Notes: generated by a model from the sequence alone, not told the origin. Numbered from the stretch's first letter, positions 12,845 to 23,905 are shown. The stretch is 64,000 nt of DNA from Trichoderma breve (GCF_028502605.1 NC_079232.1:3224001-3288000), one strand, 5' to 3'. A program made the numbers and translations.

Positions 12845-13401
12845 AGGGCTTTCGTAGGGGTTTTTCAAAAAGGTCTTTTTTAGCATGAGGTTGGTGGCGG
12901 CGTAAAAAGTTTTGTAGCTGTGCGCTCAGGATATCAGGCGTTTCAAATCTTAGGTATTTTTCTTTGGCAAATACAAACCAGCATCCCAAATTGGTTATCC
13001 AGCATCCCGGCGACTGCGTGAGGTTCAAATGTCGGAACTAGATGCAAAGTGAGTGAATCCATTTCCTTACTTGCCCAAGCATCTAACAAGTGGTGGATAA
13101 CTAGTTTTTGAATGTTTCTACTACTGTCATCACTATCTGATACTTTTAACAACTATCGCTATATCCCCCTTGGTATCTGCTACTATGGCTATACTCCTCT
13201 TGTTTCTGGCAATATCACTTCCAAGTTATTGTCTACTATGCAGCTTCAAAAATCTGAGATACGAGATGCTAGCCAGTATTTGTCTTTTCTTTTCGCGTGG
13301 TTTTGCTTTGCTCCGAGATGGCGGGGTTTATTCTACATGATGAGTTCCTACATACATACAATGATATACAAAAAATATTTTAAAAAGGGATTTGAGAGTC
13401 T
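12845..13401. other. Spacer with dispersed-repeat copy 1
   Basis: The spacer lies between the 3' end of tryptophan synthase and the 3' end of the bL28 gene. Most of it is occupied by the repeat annotated at 12979-13271. The rest looks like 3' flanking sequence of the two convergent genes, with AT-rich runs near 13360-13385. Confidence 0.6.
12979..13271 (+). repeat. Dispersed repeat, copy 1 (degenerate)
   Basis: About 290 bp that resemble 23101-23354 in the same order and orientation. Shared blocks include a head of CAGCAYCCCAAATTGG followed by YTATCCAGCA, the block GAACWAGATGC, ACTTGCCCA, and ATCTGCTACTATGGCTATA followed by YTCCTCT, then GAGAYACGAGA. The copies differ by many substitutions and small indels, so both are old. 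No frame is coding. I infer a decayed transposon or MITE fragment; I saw no clear inverted copy of the head at the other end. Confidence 0.65.
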
Positions 13402-14265
13402 TTACAACTCAATGCTTTGCTTTTCCGCTTTTCCGCCTTTTAATCTTGCCGCCTCCTCAGCTCTATCCAGCTCCCGTAGCAGCAGCTCCTCCTCCTCGTC
13501 AGACAGCTCCTCGATGCCCTCGAGATTGGCCAAGTCCTCGTCGCCCAAGACAAAAGTCTGGTCCAGGGCAGCCCTCATCTCCGCCAACGTCGCCTGGCTG
13601 CGCAAGCTCAAAGGACCCGGCGTGGCGTAATCCAGCGCATACTGAATGACGTCGTCCCTGTCCTCGAGCTCCCTGGGCTCCAGCCCCAGCGCAACCCGCT
13701 CGTCGTTGAAGCGCTGCTGGACGGCGCGGCTCTGCATGAGCAGCCAGCGCAGGTTCCATCCTCCGGGGCCGAGCTCCTTGACGCGGGCGGGTTTGCTCTT
13801 GAGCAGGTAGTTTTCGATGCCGCCCTCGCGGCGGACGGTCTTGAGGACGCGCAGGGTGAGGCGGGTCTTGATGCGGGCGCCGAGGGAGGGCATGAGGAAG
13901 GTCTTGACGTGGACGTTGGGGCGCCAGAAGCGGCGGGACTTGTTGTTGTGCTTCTCGGCGACGTTGTTGCCGAAGCGGATGCGGGCGCTGCCGTAGAGGC
14001 CGTTGTTGGACTGCTTGTAGACGCGGCGCTCGCCGTAGGGGTATGGCGGGATGAGGTCGCTGGGCAGGCGGTGCGGTTTTACCGTCTTTGTGGGCCGGGA
14101 GATTGTGGTTGAGAAGGCTCGGGCGGTTGAGGATATTGTGGATGATGACGGCTGAGTTTGGATCTGGGAGAGGGGGCGGAGGGAGGCGTGTGTTGAGGTG
14201 ATTCTCGAGGTTGATCTCGAGGCCGAAGCCGCAAGGGCCTTGAATGAGGGCATAGCCGACGACAT
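13402..14265 (-). CDS. mrpl24: Mitochondrial large-subunit ribosomal protein bL28m
   Basis: A single-exon 287-codon frame on the minus strand. The first ~60 residues are rich in Ser, Thr, Arg and Ala without acidic residues, as in a mitochondrial presequence. Residues about 90-155 carry the bL28 core: GLYGSARIRFGNNVAEKHNN, then SRRFWRPNVHVKTFLMPSLG and IKTRLTLRVLKTVRREGG. This matches yeast Mrpl24 and bacterial L28. The C-terminal ~130 residues are a fungal extension ending in an acidic, leucine-rich helix. The protein should sit in the 54S mitoribosomal subunit. It is divergent from the gene at 14820, and they share a 554-bp promoter region. Confidence 0.92.
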   Translation of the reverse strand: MSSAMPSFKALAASASRSTSRITSTHASLRPLSQIQTQPSSSTISSTARAFSTTISRPTKTVKPHRLPSDLIPPYPYGERRVYKQSNNGLYGSARIRFGNNVAEKHNNKSRRFWRPNVHVKTFLMPSLGARIKTRLTLRVLKTVRREGGIENYLLKSKPARVKELGPGGWNLRWLLMQSRAVQQRFNDERVALGLEPRELEDRDDVIQYALDYATPGPLSLRSQATLAEMRAALDQTFVLGDEDLANLEGIEELSDEEEELLLRELDRAEEAARLKGGKAEKQSIEL

Positions 14266-14819
14266 GATTTGTTGCTGTGAAACGAACTGCCCTTTGCTCG
14301 GTTGCCGGGAAGATGTTTAAAATGAAAAATTTGCTGAGTGATCTTATAACAAGACCATTGGAAGAGTTTGTAGCAGCAACGGTGAGCTCAATTGGGGGCG
14401 ATTATATGAAAATCAACCACCTTGAGACCCCTCCATCCAACTATCTGGAGAATTTTGGTAATGGCCTGTTTGGAGTCGCACAGTTGTGACCAATGGCACG
14501 CAACATCTAAATGATCCGCTCCGATGCGGGAATGGGCTCTGTGCCGGGTACAAGAGTACAAGGTCACGAGACACCGCGGTCCCTCTCACACGCTAAAGAG
14601 GTACCTAGAAAGTAAGGCTAGCAGCTGTCCCTTTTGGCTAACCCCACGTTGAATTGAGTTCCAGGTTGGGCTGCTACTGCTTTCGCGGGGGGGATGAAGC
14701 TATACTGCACTCCCAGATAGCTGCTAGAAACTGATTCTTTTTCTCTCTTTCCTTCTTCAATAAATATCTAGGGAATCAGGCATTTCGATTCACCTTAGTT
14801 GCTCAATTGGCGCAGAGGC
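14266..14819. other. Shared divergent promoter region
   Basis: Lies between the starts of the bL28m gene (minus) and the uncharacterised gene (plus). No coding frame. It contains an AGGTACCT palindrome at 14599-14606, and an AT-rich segment with TAAATATCTA about 50-60 bp before the right-hand ATG. Confidence 0.5.
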
Positions 14820-15964
14820 ATGTTCCCTCCAGTTGAGCAAAAGATCCTGCAGAGCAACCCAGAGTTTGCAAAGCTCTATCGCATCATCACCACAGCCATC
14901 TTGAACCCTGATGGCTCGACCAAAGAGGACGACGAGGCCAAAGACAGGGCCACAGTTCAAAAAGTACATCATCTTCTCCTTCTTTTTATTAATTGTTCTA
15001 AATTCATCGTCATACATCCAATATTAACAACCCCCCTTTCTAGAACTTGGACAAGCATCGCCAGAAAGCCGCAAAGCACTACCTCCTAGAACGCGCCATC
15101 GCAACCGCCACGCCCCCCGAGCCCAAACCCTCATCATCATCAACATCCACACGACTCTCCCGAGCCAGCGAGCGTCTTCAGCAGCGGCAATCACAGTCCT
15201 CGGCCGAATCTACCCCCGAGGCCCTCCTCGACCTGCTCCTCGTCCTTCCCTCGTTCCTCGATGCCGTCGACACGCTGCCTCATGATTCGCTCACCTTGCT
15301 GCTTTCCAGCCCGCCGCTCTCCGACTTTGAAACCCTGCTGCCCGATCTCGCCGATTTGATATCGTGCAATCTTCATGCTTCTGCCTTGGGTCTGGCTCGT
15401 TTCGCCCATCCCGCTACGAATCCTACTTACCTCCACCGTCACATCGCTTCTCTCCCAAAGGATTTCGCCGCTCTTAATACTAGCCTATCTGCTGCCGAAG
15501 AGGCCCTCAAAGCAGCTCGCATACGCACCGTCACATCACTCACCAGCCTCCTCCAAACTTTTGCAGAATGTCTTACTTGTCTCATACGATCCCTCGAGGC
15601 AAAGCACGGCGTCATTGCTCGTAGTTTGGAGCTTCGCGCATCAGATATCTCGCTTGATGCGCAGCGCGCGGAGAAGCAGGCCGAGCAGACAATGTGGAAG
15701 CTTCGAAAGGAAGTTTATACGCCGGAGAGTATACTCGCGCTGCAGCACTATGTTACTCATCTGAAGGATGCAAACGGACGTATCACGGACAGGGCCCGGA
15801 AGCTGCAAGCCGAGCTGGAATCTCACGAGGAGTATTCTCATAGTGAGTCGTCACAAGATGAAGACGATGGTAGGTCATCTAGAGATGTGCCCACATTGTA
15901 TAAAGATGTTGGGAAGCGCGTGGAAGAGGCCAAGAGAGACATGGACCGATTACGACTTTCATGA
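14820..15964 (+). CDS. Uncharacterised fungal coiled-coil protein
   Basis: Two exons, 14820-14963 and 15044-15964, encode 354 residues; the intron starts GTACAT and ends TTTCTAG. I do not recognise the family. The N-terminus (MFPPVEQKILQSNPEFAKLY) reads like a folded helical segment. A low-complexity Ser/Pro stretch follows at about 75-105. Next come a leucine-rich region with LLDLLLVLPSFLDAVDTLP and long amphipathic helices. Residues about 200-320 look like coiled coil, with many Ala, Glu, Lys and Arg. The C-terminus is acidic with serines (SHSESSQDEDDG) and then a basic-acidic helix. No membrane segment or signal peptide is visible. The ATG at 14820 is chosen; the frame is open slightly further upstream but without an ATG. 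Confidence 0.75.
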
Positions 15965-16265
15965 TTTATGATGATAAACTCGTTTGACCTTTTTACACTT
16001 ACATAGCGTGCATTATCTTTTCTGTTTTTAGATCAAAGACCTTGAAAGAAAGGCATACAGAGGCAAGAGGTAGAATGTGATCATCAGGGACATTCCTTCG
16101 TCATATTGTTACATCAACTATTACAACACAGTGAACTGGCAGCTAAAGCAAAGCCAATTTTGCTTTTCCAGATTGAATAAGCCCCTCTAGCTGTCCTAAA
16201 ACAATTCGATGGCTCTCCCTTTTATTCCAACCTTTCTAATGTAATTTTTCCCCTCCTTTGAACGC
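15965..16265. other. Short convergent intergenic spacer
   Basis: About 300 bp between the 3' end of the coiled-coil gene and the 3' end of aspartate aminotransferase. It is AT-rich, with no coding frame, and probably holds both polyadenylation regions. Confidence 0.5.
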
Positions 16266-18055
16266 TTAACCCTTGACCTTGAAGATGGCCTCGGCCAGGC
16301 GGCCAACGTTGGCAGTAGTGATACCGGCAACGGAGATACGGCCGTCCTTGGTGGCATAGACGGAGTACTCCTTGGCCAGCTTCTCCATCTCCTCGGCGTT
16401 GAGGCCAGTGTAGGCGAACATGCCGATCTGGCTGGTGATGTGGGACCAGTCGTGCTTGGAGCCGAGCTTCTCAAGGTTCTCCTTGAGCAGGGCACGCATG
16501 GTGATGATGCGGTCAGCCATCTCCTTGACCTCGCCGAGCCACTGCTTGTACAGCTTGGGGTTGCTCAGGACCTCGGAGGCGATGCGGGCTCCGTGGATGG
16601 GAGGGTTGGAGTACAGGGGTCGGATGAGGATCTTGAGCTGAGAATCAACCTTCTTCTTCTCGGCAGCGTCGGCGGTAGTCAGGGAGAAGGCACCAACACG
16701 CTCTCCGTAGAGACCCTAAAGGTGAATTAGCATATCAATACTACTCATGATGGAGGTTCATTGAGGGTATTTCATATGACGGTGCTTACCATGTTCTTGG
16801 CGAATGACTGGCAGAGAGCAATGTCGTGGCCCTGCTCGACAAAGTATCGAACAGCAAAGGCGTCACGGTCAGTGTCACCGCTGGCAAAGCCCTGGTAGGC
16901 CATGTCGAAGAAAGCAAAGTGGTTCTGCTCCTTGACGACCTTGGAGATCTCCTTCCACTGCTCAGGGGTGGGGTCGACACCGGTAGGGTTGTGAGCGCAG
17001 GCGTGGAACAGGAAGACACTGCCCAGGGGAGCAGCCTTGAGATCTGCAACCAGGCCCTCAAAGTCAAGGCCAATAGTCTCCTTGTTGTAGTAGCGGTAGG
17101 TCTCGACCTTGAGGCCGGCATCGCTGAAGACGGCCTTGTGGTTGGCCCATGAAGGGTTGGGGATGAAGATCTTCTTGTCGCCAGAGTACCAGCGCTGGAG
17201 GAAAGCAGCACCAAGGCGCAGGGCACCAGTACCGGAGATGGTCTGGGAGATGGCAACACGGTCGAGGACATCCTGGTTGGGGCCGTAGGCAAGCTTAGCA
17301 GCCAGGGGAGGGAACTCGGGGACACCGGTGATGCCGGCGTACTCCTTGTTCAGCTTGTCGTCGATGATCTTCTTCTCGGCCTCACGGACGGAGGGGAGGA
17401 CGTAGGGCTTGCCAGCATCATCACGGTATGCGCCAACACCTAAAACCATGCAACGAATATGGTTAGCCGGCGTTGCCGTAAATCAGCGGTGCCCAATCCA
17501 GAGGGCGCATTTGGATATGCGGGTTTCCTGGGATGCCGCTCGAAAGAGTGAAGGGGTATTCGTACCGAGGTTGATCTTCTTCTCGAACTTGTCGGCCTTG
17601 AAAGCTTCGGTAATGCCTAAAAAGAAGGAGTCAGTCAGGCTTGAACGGCTTGAACAGCTTGCAAGGCAGCTTTGTGGTCGAGTCTACCGTGCAGGTAGCA
17701 GGCGTCAGTGAAGGGTAGTCATACCAAGAATAGCCTATATACAGGCGAATTGGGACTCTTGTTAGTCTATCCGGTGCAACTGAAGCTTATACATTCGTAT
17801 ATATATGTAGATGAGGGTATATATCGGCCTCCGGGTGGGTGGTGTTAGGCTCGACTGGCCTCGTTCATGATCAACTTACATCCTATGCCCAATTGTCAGC
17901 CAGAGTCACCACAGACAGCGCCAGTCTCGTTTTCCACTCACAGGAGGGCCCTGGGGCACGTTGATCCAGGTAGACAGAGCAGCACGGCTGGCGAGGCTCA
18001 AGCGCGCAGGGCGCAGAGCAACTCGCCTGCTCGCAACTCGGAGAGTGGACAGCAT
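16266..18055 (-). CDS. aat1: Aspartate aminotransferase, mitochondrial
   Basis: Six exons on the minus strand: 18055-17942, 17882-17880 (only GAT), 17734-17725 (10 nt), 17616-17566, 17439-16790 and 16715-16266. They give 425 residues. The PLP enzyme moves the amino group between aspartate and 2-oxoglutarate. The N-terminus [20 protein letters not shown] has Arg, Ser and Leu but no acidic residues, a mitochondrial presequence. [14 protein letters not shown] and [10 protein letters not shown] are then joined by the two small exons to [10 protein letters not shown]. Later motifs are [30 protein letters not shown] and the PLP-lysine site [16 protein letters not shown], which spans the last intron. 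The 3-nt exon is flanked by CATAG and GTAAGT. Skipping it would delete only the Asp that the family normally has after the PP pair. Confidence 0.92.
17880..17882 (-). other. 3-nt microexon of aspartate aminotransferase
   Basis: On the minus strand GGGCATAG, GAT and GTAAGTTG follow one another, so a perfect acceptor and donor enclose one Asp codon. The exon before ends in phase 0 at GGC CCT CCT with donor GTGAGT, and the exon after starts GCT ATT CTT G. Including GAT gives the expected PPDAILG sequence. RNA evidence was not available. Confidence 0.7.
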
Positions 18056-19242
18056 AATTTCCGCGGGGAGAGAGGAATCTGAGGCGGGGTGGAGAGGGAG
18101 AAAGAGAGCGAAAAGATCTGCGAGAGAAGCAGATTAAAATAGAGGGCAATTGGGTATCCCGCAAGTTCTGAGGCTCGTCAAGCTGCTCAGTCACAAAGAG
18201 GCCAAGAGGTTGGTTGTAGTCAGACCGAAGAGAGAGGTACAGTCAGAACTTCGGAGGTGGTTCGATGTCGCTGGGCTCTGGGGAAAATTCTGGTGGGTCG
18301 CCCTTCTGGGGTTGGTTTAGTGACTTCGGAATAACAGGCACCGCTAAGTGGAAACGGGGAAGTCAAGAGGACAGAAAAAAAATTGATTGCGAATGGTGAA
18401 ATGCCCTTTCTGATTTGGGTGATTTTCAAAATTATTACGAGAGCTAGAATCTACATGTACCTAGTCAGATTCATCAAGCCTCATATCGCCCTTGCATCAC
18501 AGCAGCGTACAAGTGGTACATGCACGATACTAAAGAGCAACTAAGCTCGACTTCTTTTTACACAAAGCCTCGTAGGGCTCCAGCAGGTTTGCGGGGAGAC
18601 TCGGAGAGCTTCAGCTTAGTCTAGTATATTGTGTCCCTCCTAACCTAAGCTCCGAAACACCTCCGAAGTGGGTGACGGAGTAAAAAAAAAAAGACATGGA
18701 TTGCATTTTCCATGGACAAAAAGTGGTTTTATGGGGAGCAATTTAACATGATTCTATAAGCCAAGTCGTTTCTGTAACGTAACTACCGCTGACTGATGCC
18801 GATGTGCCATATACATGTATCTTGGGAGTGGCCACCTATTCAGCAACCTGGGTTGGATATCTTAAAGTATCGCATTTAAGCAGGCAATTTAGGTACCTAT
18901 TAGACATTAGAGGACTGTAACTTAAGTAGCGGGTGTTAGAAGGAAATAACAATTGTAGCAGGCATGTAAGCCTAGTACTTGTATGTCAAAGTAGGTATGT
19001 ACCTACCTTGCTTGAGCACCCATGCTGAACAAATGCAACCACTCCCTATTATATCTCGGACTCTCAAATAATGGCCACTTGCCAACCTTTCTTAAAACAT
19101 CTTCATCCACCACATAGCCATTCTCTTTTAGATATCTCCCACTCTTATACCCCGCGTCGTCGCCATCATAACGAGGCTGAAGACGGCGGATTCGTGGATA
19201 GAATAATTGGATTCGTACCAGCCTCTTTGGTCAAATATTAGG
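18056..19242. other. Intergenic region between aat1 and the NLR
   Basis: No gene recognised in about 1.2 kb. The left 300 bp are probably promoter and leader of aspartate aminotransferase. The rest is AT-rich, with a poly-A run at 18680-18692, an AGGTACCT palindrome at 18891-18898 and several GTACCTAC-like words. Around 19140-19240, decayed ankyrin-like fragments may belong to the NLR tail. Confidence 0.45.
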
Positions 19243-22200
19243 TCAGGTGAACAGTCCAACACCTCCTGCTGCAAGAACACTTCCATAGTTACCATATTTT
19301 AGAGGAGCATTCACGTTTGCTCCATGCTCAATCAGCAAACGGACAATCTCAATTGATCCTCCATACGCGGCTGCGGCAAGGGGACTCCCATACATTCCGT
19401 ACCTGTCATCAAGATCAACAGTCGCCTTGTACCATACCAAGAGCGCCGCTAGTCCATAGTTCGATCTCAATCCAGCTATTTCAAGAGGGTCGCATATATA
19501 GGAACGCACATCAGGATTCGCGCCCCGCTTCCAGAAGGGCCCTAGAAATTACCAGATCATGGCTTGAGCTCGTATAGAGGACGGGGAAGCCTGAAGGTAT
19601 TGTAGATTTGGGTCGGCATTATTGTCAAGAAGGAAGTTTACCACATCGACATGTTTTGCTCGATCTGCTTCTCTCAAGGCGCTTGTCGTCCCGTTGCAGA
19701 GCAGCCTGTTGACATCTGCTCCAAGGCTTATCAGCTTCTCGCAAAGGTGTTTGTGTCCATTGCCTGCCGCGATTGCAAGCAAGTCTAGTCCATTTTCATT
19801 GACTTGTGAGATATCGACACCAGCTGACCACCAGTCCTGTAAAATATGATAGAAGCCGAAATTGCAGGCACCAAAAATTCCATTATCCAAGGGGAAAAGA
19901 TCGCAGGATTTTCTTATGTCAAATAAATGTTTGACAATCCAGTGGCGGTACTGCTGGCTGCTCTGTTGAGGAGAGCTGTTGAGACCTATGAAACGCTTTA
20001 CCAACCGTGACAATTGAGCGTCATGAGGCCTCAAATCTTCAAGGGCGTGAACATGTCGATACCAATATTGCCACAAATACTCTTGAAGATAGCTGGCCGG
20101 GTGATGAGGATCCCTTTTGTTGCTTGATGATACTTGATCGATTCCTTCAGAGTCTGTGGGCGACTCACACTTAAAATGGCCGTTGATAAGACAGATTAAA
20201 GCGTGCTTGGCAACAAATGAATGTGCTTTCGCCATTGTCCATTCATGCTTTGTCTCAAAGTATTCAATGATCGATGCATGCGGGAACTTCCATACATCTC
20301 GCTTGGAATCTGTAACAACCAGGTGGCGGCAGATTGAGCGAAGAGTCTCCTCTGTAAGTTCATCTTCTATATCATGGCTCTCTCCGTCACTGTTCATGGA
20401 GAGCCGAACAGCAGAAAGCAACTGATTGCTTGATAAAGGTTGGTAAGCACACATCACCCACATAACAGCACGCCGTAGCGTTTCTTGGTCGTAGATGCTC
20501 ATTCCTTCAAAGAGTTCATGGTAAGAGGCGTTTAGAGACTTTGGAAGTTTTCCAAGCCTGTCTCTAATTTCTTTCACTTGTTGGCATTTCGATAGTTGCT
20601 CCATTTGGAGAAAAGCCCATCTGAACCTAAAGAAATGTTAGTTGTATGCTATACCTATAAGAGTTGCGTTCTTGGTGACCTACATGCCATCACTACCTTT
20701 GCAAAGAGTGTTTTTAATTTCTGACTTTAGCTCTCTCGGGATTGATTCCCATAACCCCCTCTCTTCTATCTCCTCCATCTTTTTCTCAATGAATTTCTCA
20801 ATATCATCCCGATTATCATTGGCATCAATCTCGATGATTGATCTAACTGGGAGTAATCTCACGATATCCTGTTCCCGTCGACTTGAAATGAGAATCTTCA
20901 CAGGATGCTCAGCATCCTTGACGAGACCAGCCAAAATGGTGATAAGTTTACCCCTCGATTCTGCATCGCACTCGTCCAAACCATCCAGAATAATGATAGT
21001 TTGGGGGTAGAGGTTCACCGATTCTAAAAGTTGCTGTTTACAGGCGTCAAATCCCAGTTTTAAGCCATTCGCTCTGTTATCACGGTACAACTCGATAAGA
21101 CTTTTTCTCATCATCTTCGAATAGCGTGGAGAAGTTGATAGCTGGCGAACAAAGCTTTGAAGTGTTAAAAGGGGGTCTTGAAGGTCAGGTTGGCCTCTAT
21201 CACAATAGAAAAAGGCAAGCCCTCGGTCATCTTTAGACTCGTGATTAGAGCGCGAACCACTCTTACGACGAAATCGATCTATGACTTTGGATGCGAGGAA
21301 CGATTTCCCCATACCCACTGTACCATAAAATGTCAGATGGCTGAACAAAGGGATACAGTATCCTATTGTTTTGGTTACTTACCAGTACCTTGCAGCCACA
21401 ATATTGTTGACGCTGGGACTTGCTCCCATTCTTGAAATTTCTTATGTTGCAATAGCCATTCCCCGGTTCCTGGGGTTCTCAATTCATGCCTTACGCGATG
21501 CTGATCTCCGAAGTCGATGTGACTAAAATATTCCAAGGCCTCAAGAAGTTCATTTCCCCAAGTCACTTGAAGAAGGTCATACACTCTGTCATTGATTTGC
21601 GCCAATGGCTCGCCGAGGCTGCTCAATATGGCGTTTAAACGTTCATCCGCGTTAGCTCTTCGTATGGCCTCGCAGGTCTGAGCTGCTTTGATCAGGTCGT
21701 CCTCACACTGGATTATGCTAGCCATTAGACCTTCTGCCTCGCCAGGGTTGACAATCGCGAGAAGTATATGCCGATATCCTTCCGCCAGGCGCTGTCCCAC
21801 ATAGGCAAGTAGGTCGAGTGATTTTGTGTACACATCAATAAGCGAGCGCTCCAAATCTTCCTGTTCCGGAACGAAAGTGTTGGCACTATTCAAATATATA
21901 ACCTCGTACACCTTTCCACGTCTTACGATGCTCAAAACCTTTTCGGAGCATCCTAGAATAGCGGCAAATTCCTCACCCGGTGCGATGGACATCTGTAGTC
22001 TGATTAGACAAGCTGTGAAGTATAGTCGTAAGTATAAGAATCTTGAAGTGAGCTAATACCTGCAGAAGTGTCTTCAATGTGGACCAAATGATTCTTGATG
22101 GAGCAGGAGCGAACTGGATAGCAATATCTCCAATCGCTTCGATGAAAGACCTGACTCGAGGCGCATAATCTCTCCAAAGGATCTGTTTCCCCCCTATTGG

Positions 22201-22713
22201 AATCCGAAGATCATGATCTTGGTGCCTTTTTTCTATAGCTCGAACAATCTCAATGAGCTCCTCTGTCTGTGCAGTCTCAGCTGACTTCAACATGCCATTT
22301 GGCTTCAAAAGCCCGCCAATCCATTTTTTCGTCTTTGGAGTCGCAGCATTGTAGGCTTTCTGCCACAATGTGTTATCTTCTGAAGACTGAGGCAAACAAT
22401 CCGACGGAAGCTCGTCACCCGTGTCCACCACGAGTATTGTCGAACTGGATAGGCCGGGGTCTTCATCATCAGGGCTAGGTGTAGGGGAGACTATTGCAGT
22501 TGAGGGTTGCGGAGGCTCATCAACGGTGTGCGCATCAATTGGCGGCGAGTCTGATGAAGTGGGATCAGTTGCACGAGGATCAGGCAGTGTTGTATTCGGG
22601 TTGTCTGTGGCGGTCGTGGGGGCAATAGGTTGATGCCTGAAATATGCTTTCACCCGGTCCAACAAACCGCTGCGAGAGGCTTTGTTGGCCTCTTGGCCAC
22701 GGATTTTCCCCAT
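19243..22713 (-). pseudogene. NACHT-ankyrin NLR-type protein with broken ankyrin tail
   Basis: Minus-strand exons 22713-22060, 21992-21383, 21317-20684 and 20626-19549 would encode 991 residues. After a disordered Pro/Ser/Thr-rich N-terminus (to about 110) comes a helical domain starting LWQKAYNAATPKTKKWIGG, like the N-terminal domain of fungal NWD/NACHT NTPases. The P-loop GTVGMGKS (about 420-427) is formed across an intron. Walker B is TIIILDGLDECD (about 528-539), and GMFRWAFLQME, typical of fungal NACHT proteins, spans another intron. Two ankyrin-like units follow (about 865-970). The frame stops at 19549-19551, but ankyrin text continues in other frames: HDLVISRALLEAG at about 19561-19523, then NPDVRSYICDPLEIAG and LLIEHGANVNAPL to 19243. 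At least two frameshifts are needed to join them, so the 3' part is a pseudogene; the NACHT part could still be expressed. Such proteins often act in allorecognition or innate immunity. Confidence 0.78.
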
Positions 22714-23100
22714 TGCGTCTCTAAATCTCCTCTAGGATGCCGCAAGGACCCGATCTATCGAGTGCAGCGTGGCAATTTAATGCTTCTTAGACATTGTAGG
22801 GGAGAATTTTTTTTCTCAGGTATCAAAGGTCATGCTGTACATGTACAGATACTTGCATACGTGCATGCCACGTGTCGCAGGCGTACTGCACGCTCACAAC
22901 CAGTATAAGGCGAGGCTGTAGCCTGCATTTATCCAATGTTCACTGCGTTGAAGCGAACAAAGTAGCACCGATCGAGGATGCTTTTAAATGGAGGCTTGCA
23001 AGCAAACAGGTAGTATCGCAACATGGCAGAATGGATACGAACAGAATGGCCCCGGCACTTAATACAGTGGTCAAGATAGAACACTTTGGGAGTAGCTGTT

Positions 23101-23354
23101 CAGCACCCCAAATTGGCTATCCAGCACTTTAGCGATTGCCTGGAATTGAAAGTGTCAGAACAAGATGCGGAACAAAGCGTTTTATTTAGTACAACAAATA
23201 CTTGCCCAGGCAGTAGATACCCGGTTCCTTGTATATCTGCTACCATCACTACTTTCTGCAGCTATTGCTACCTTCTTCTAGAATCTGCTACTATGGCTAT
23301 ATTCCTCTAGTATCTGGTATTATCAGTATCTTCAAACTTGAGACACGAGAACCT
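23101..23354 (+). repeat. Dispersed repeat, copy 2 (degenerate)
   Basis: The partner of 12979-13271, in the same orientation and about 10 kb away. It begins CAGCACCCCAAATTGGCTAT and ends near GAGACACGAGAACCTT. The shared words appear in the same order with many mismatches and indels between. No coding frame is visible. It lies in the gene-poor stretch upstream of the NLR. Confidence 0.65.
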
Positions 23355-23860
23355 TGGATATCAAGACTTGAGGGGTTGAAACCACTCTTAATATCTAGCA
23401 TCCGACCGCCGCGGTATGCTACCATTTCGCTTGATACAGACACAGGTATGAAAGGGAGCTCACTATGTGAACATATTTGAACAGGAAGTGCAAACTTATC
23501 ATCTAAGTATATGCGATTTCACACGGTGTTTTGGCGTTGACAACTGCGGGATTTATGAAGGTACGCAACTTGTATTGTGTTCGTAGAAAAGATTCCCTCG
23601 GTTAGTTGTCTGCGAAATACCCGTAGCTGTAGAAACGCATCTTGGAGCACGTGGAAAGCTGTCAACGCTGCCAAAACGGTCTTTTGAGGCCCGTGATAGC
23701 ACCCCATAGTAATATTGAAGCAGCTTTGCCCAGGATGAGGAGCCATCACCAGGCAGATGTTACCTTTTTCAGGCATATCCATAATAATGGCTGCAAAATT
23801 ACGCAAATAGGAAATTTAACGGCGAAGCGAGTCTTCAATTTTCTGCCTCTTGCAGCTAGC

Positions 23861-23905
23861 GCCGCCGAAAACGCAGTGGGCCGCGATGCTTTTTCGGCGG
23901 CCCAC
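23861..23905. repeat. Overlapping GC-rich inverted repeats
   Basis: GCCGCCGAAAA at 23861-23871 is the exact reverse complement of TTTTCGGCGGC at 23891-23901. GTGGGCCGC at 23876-23884 pairs with GCGGCCCAC at 23897-23905. The two stems share bases, so only one can form at a time. It could be a hairpin in a transcript or a transposon scar. Confidence 0.6.

Noticed and set aside
14799..14819. An extension of the coiled-coil gene upstream of 14820
   Set aside because: It would need a TTG start; the ATG at 14820 is in frame and fits better.
23519..23806. A 95-codon minus-strand frame in the NLR-MFS spacer
   Set aside because: No recognisable motif and no splice partner; the length is within what is expected by chance.
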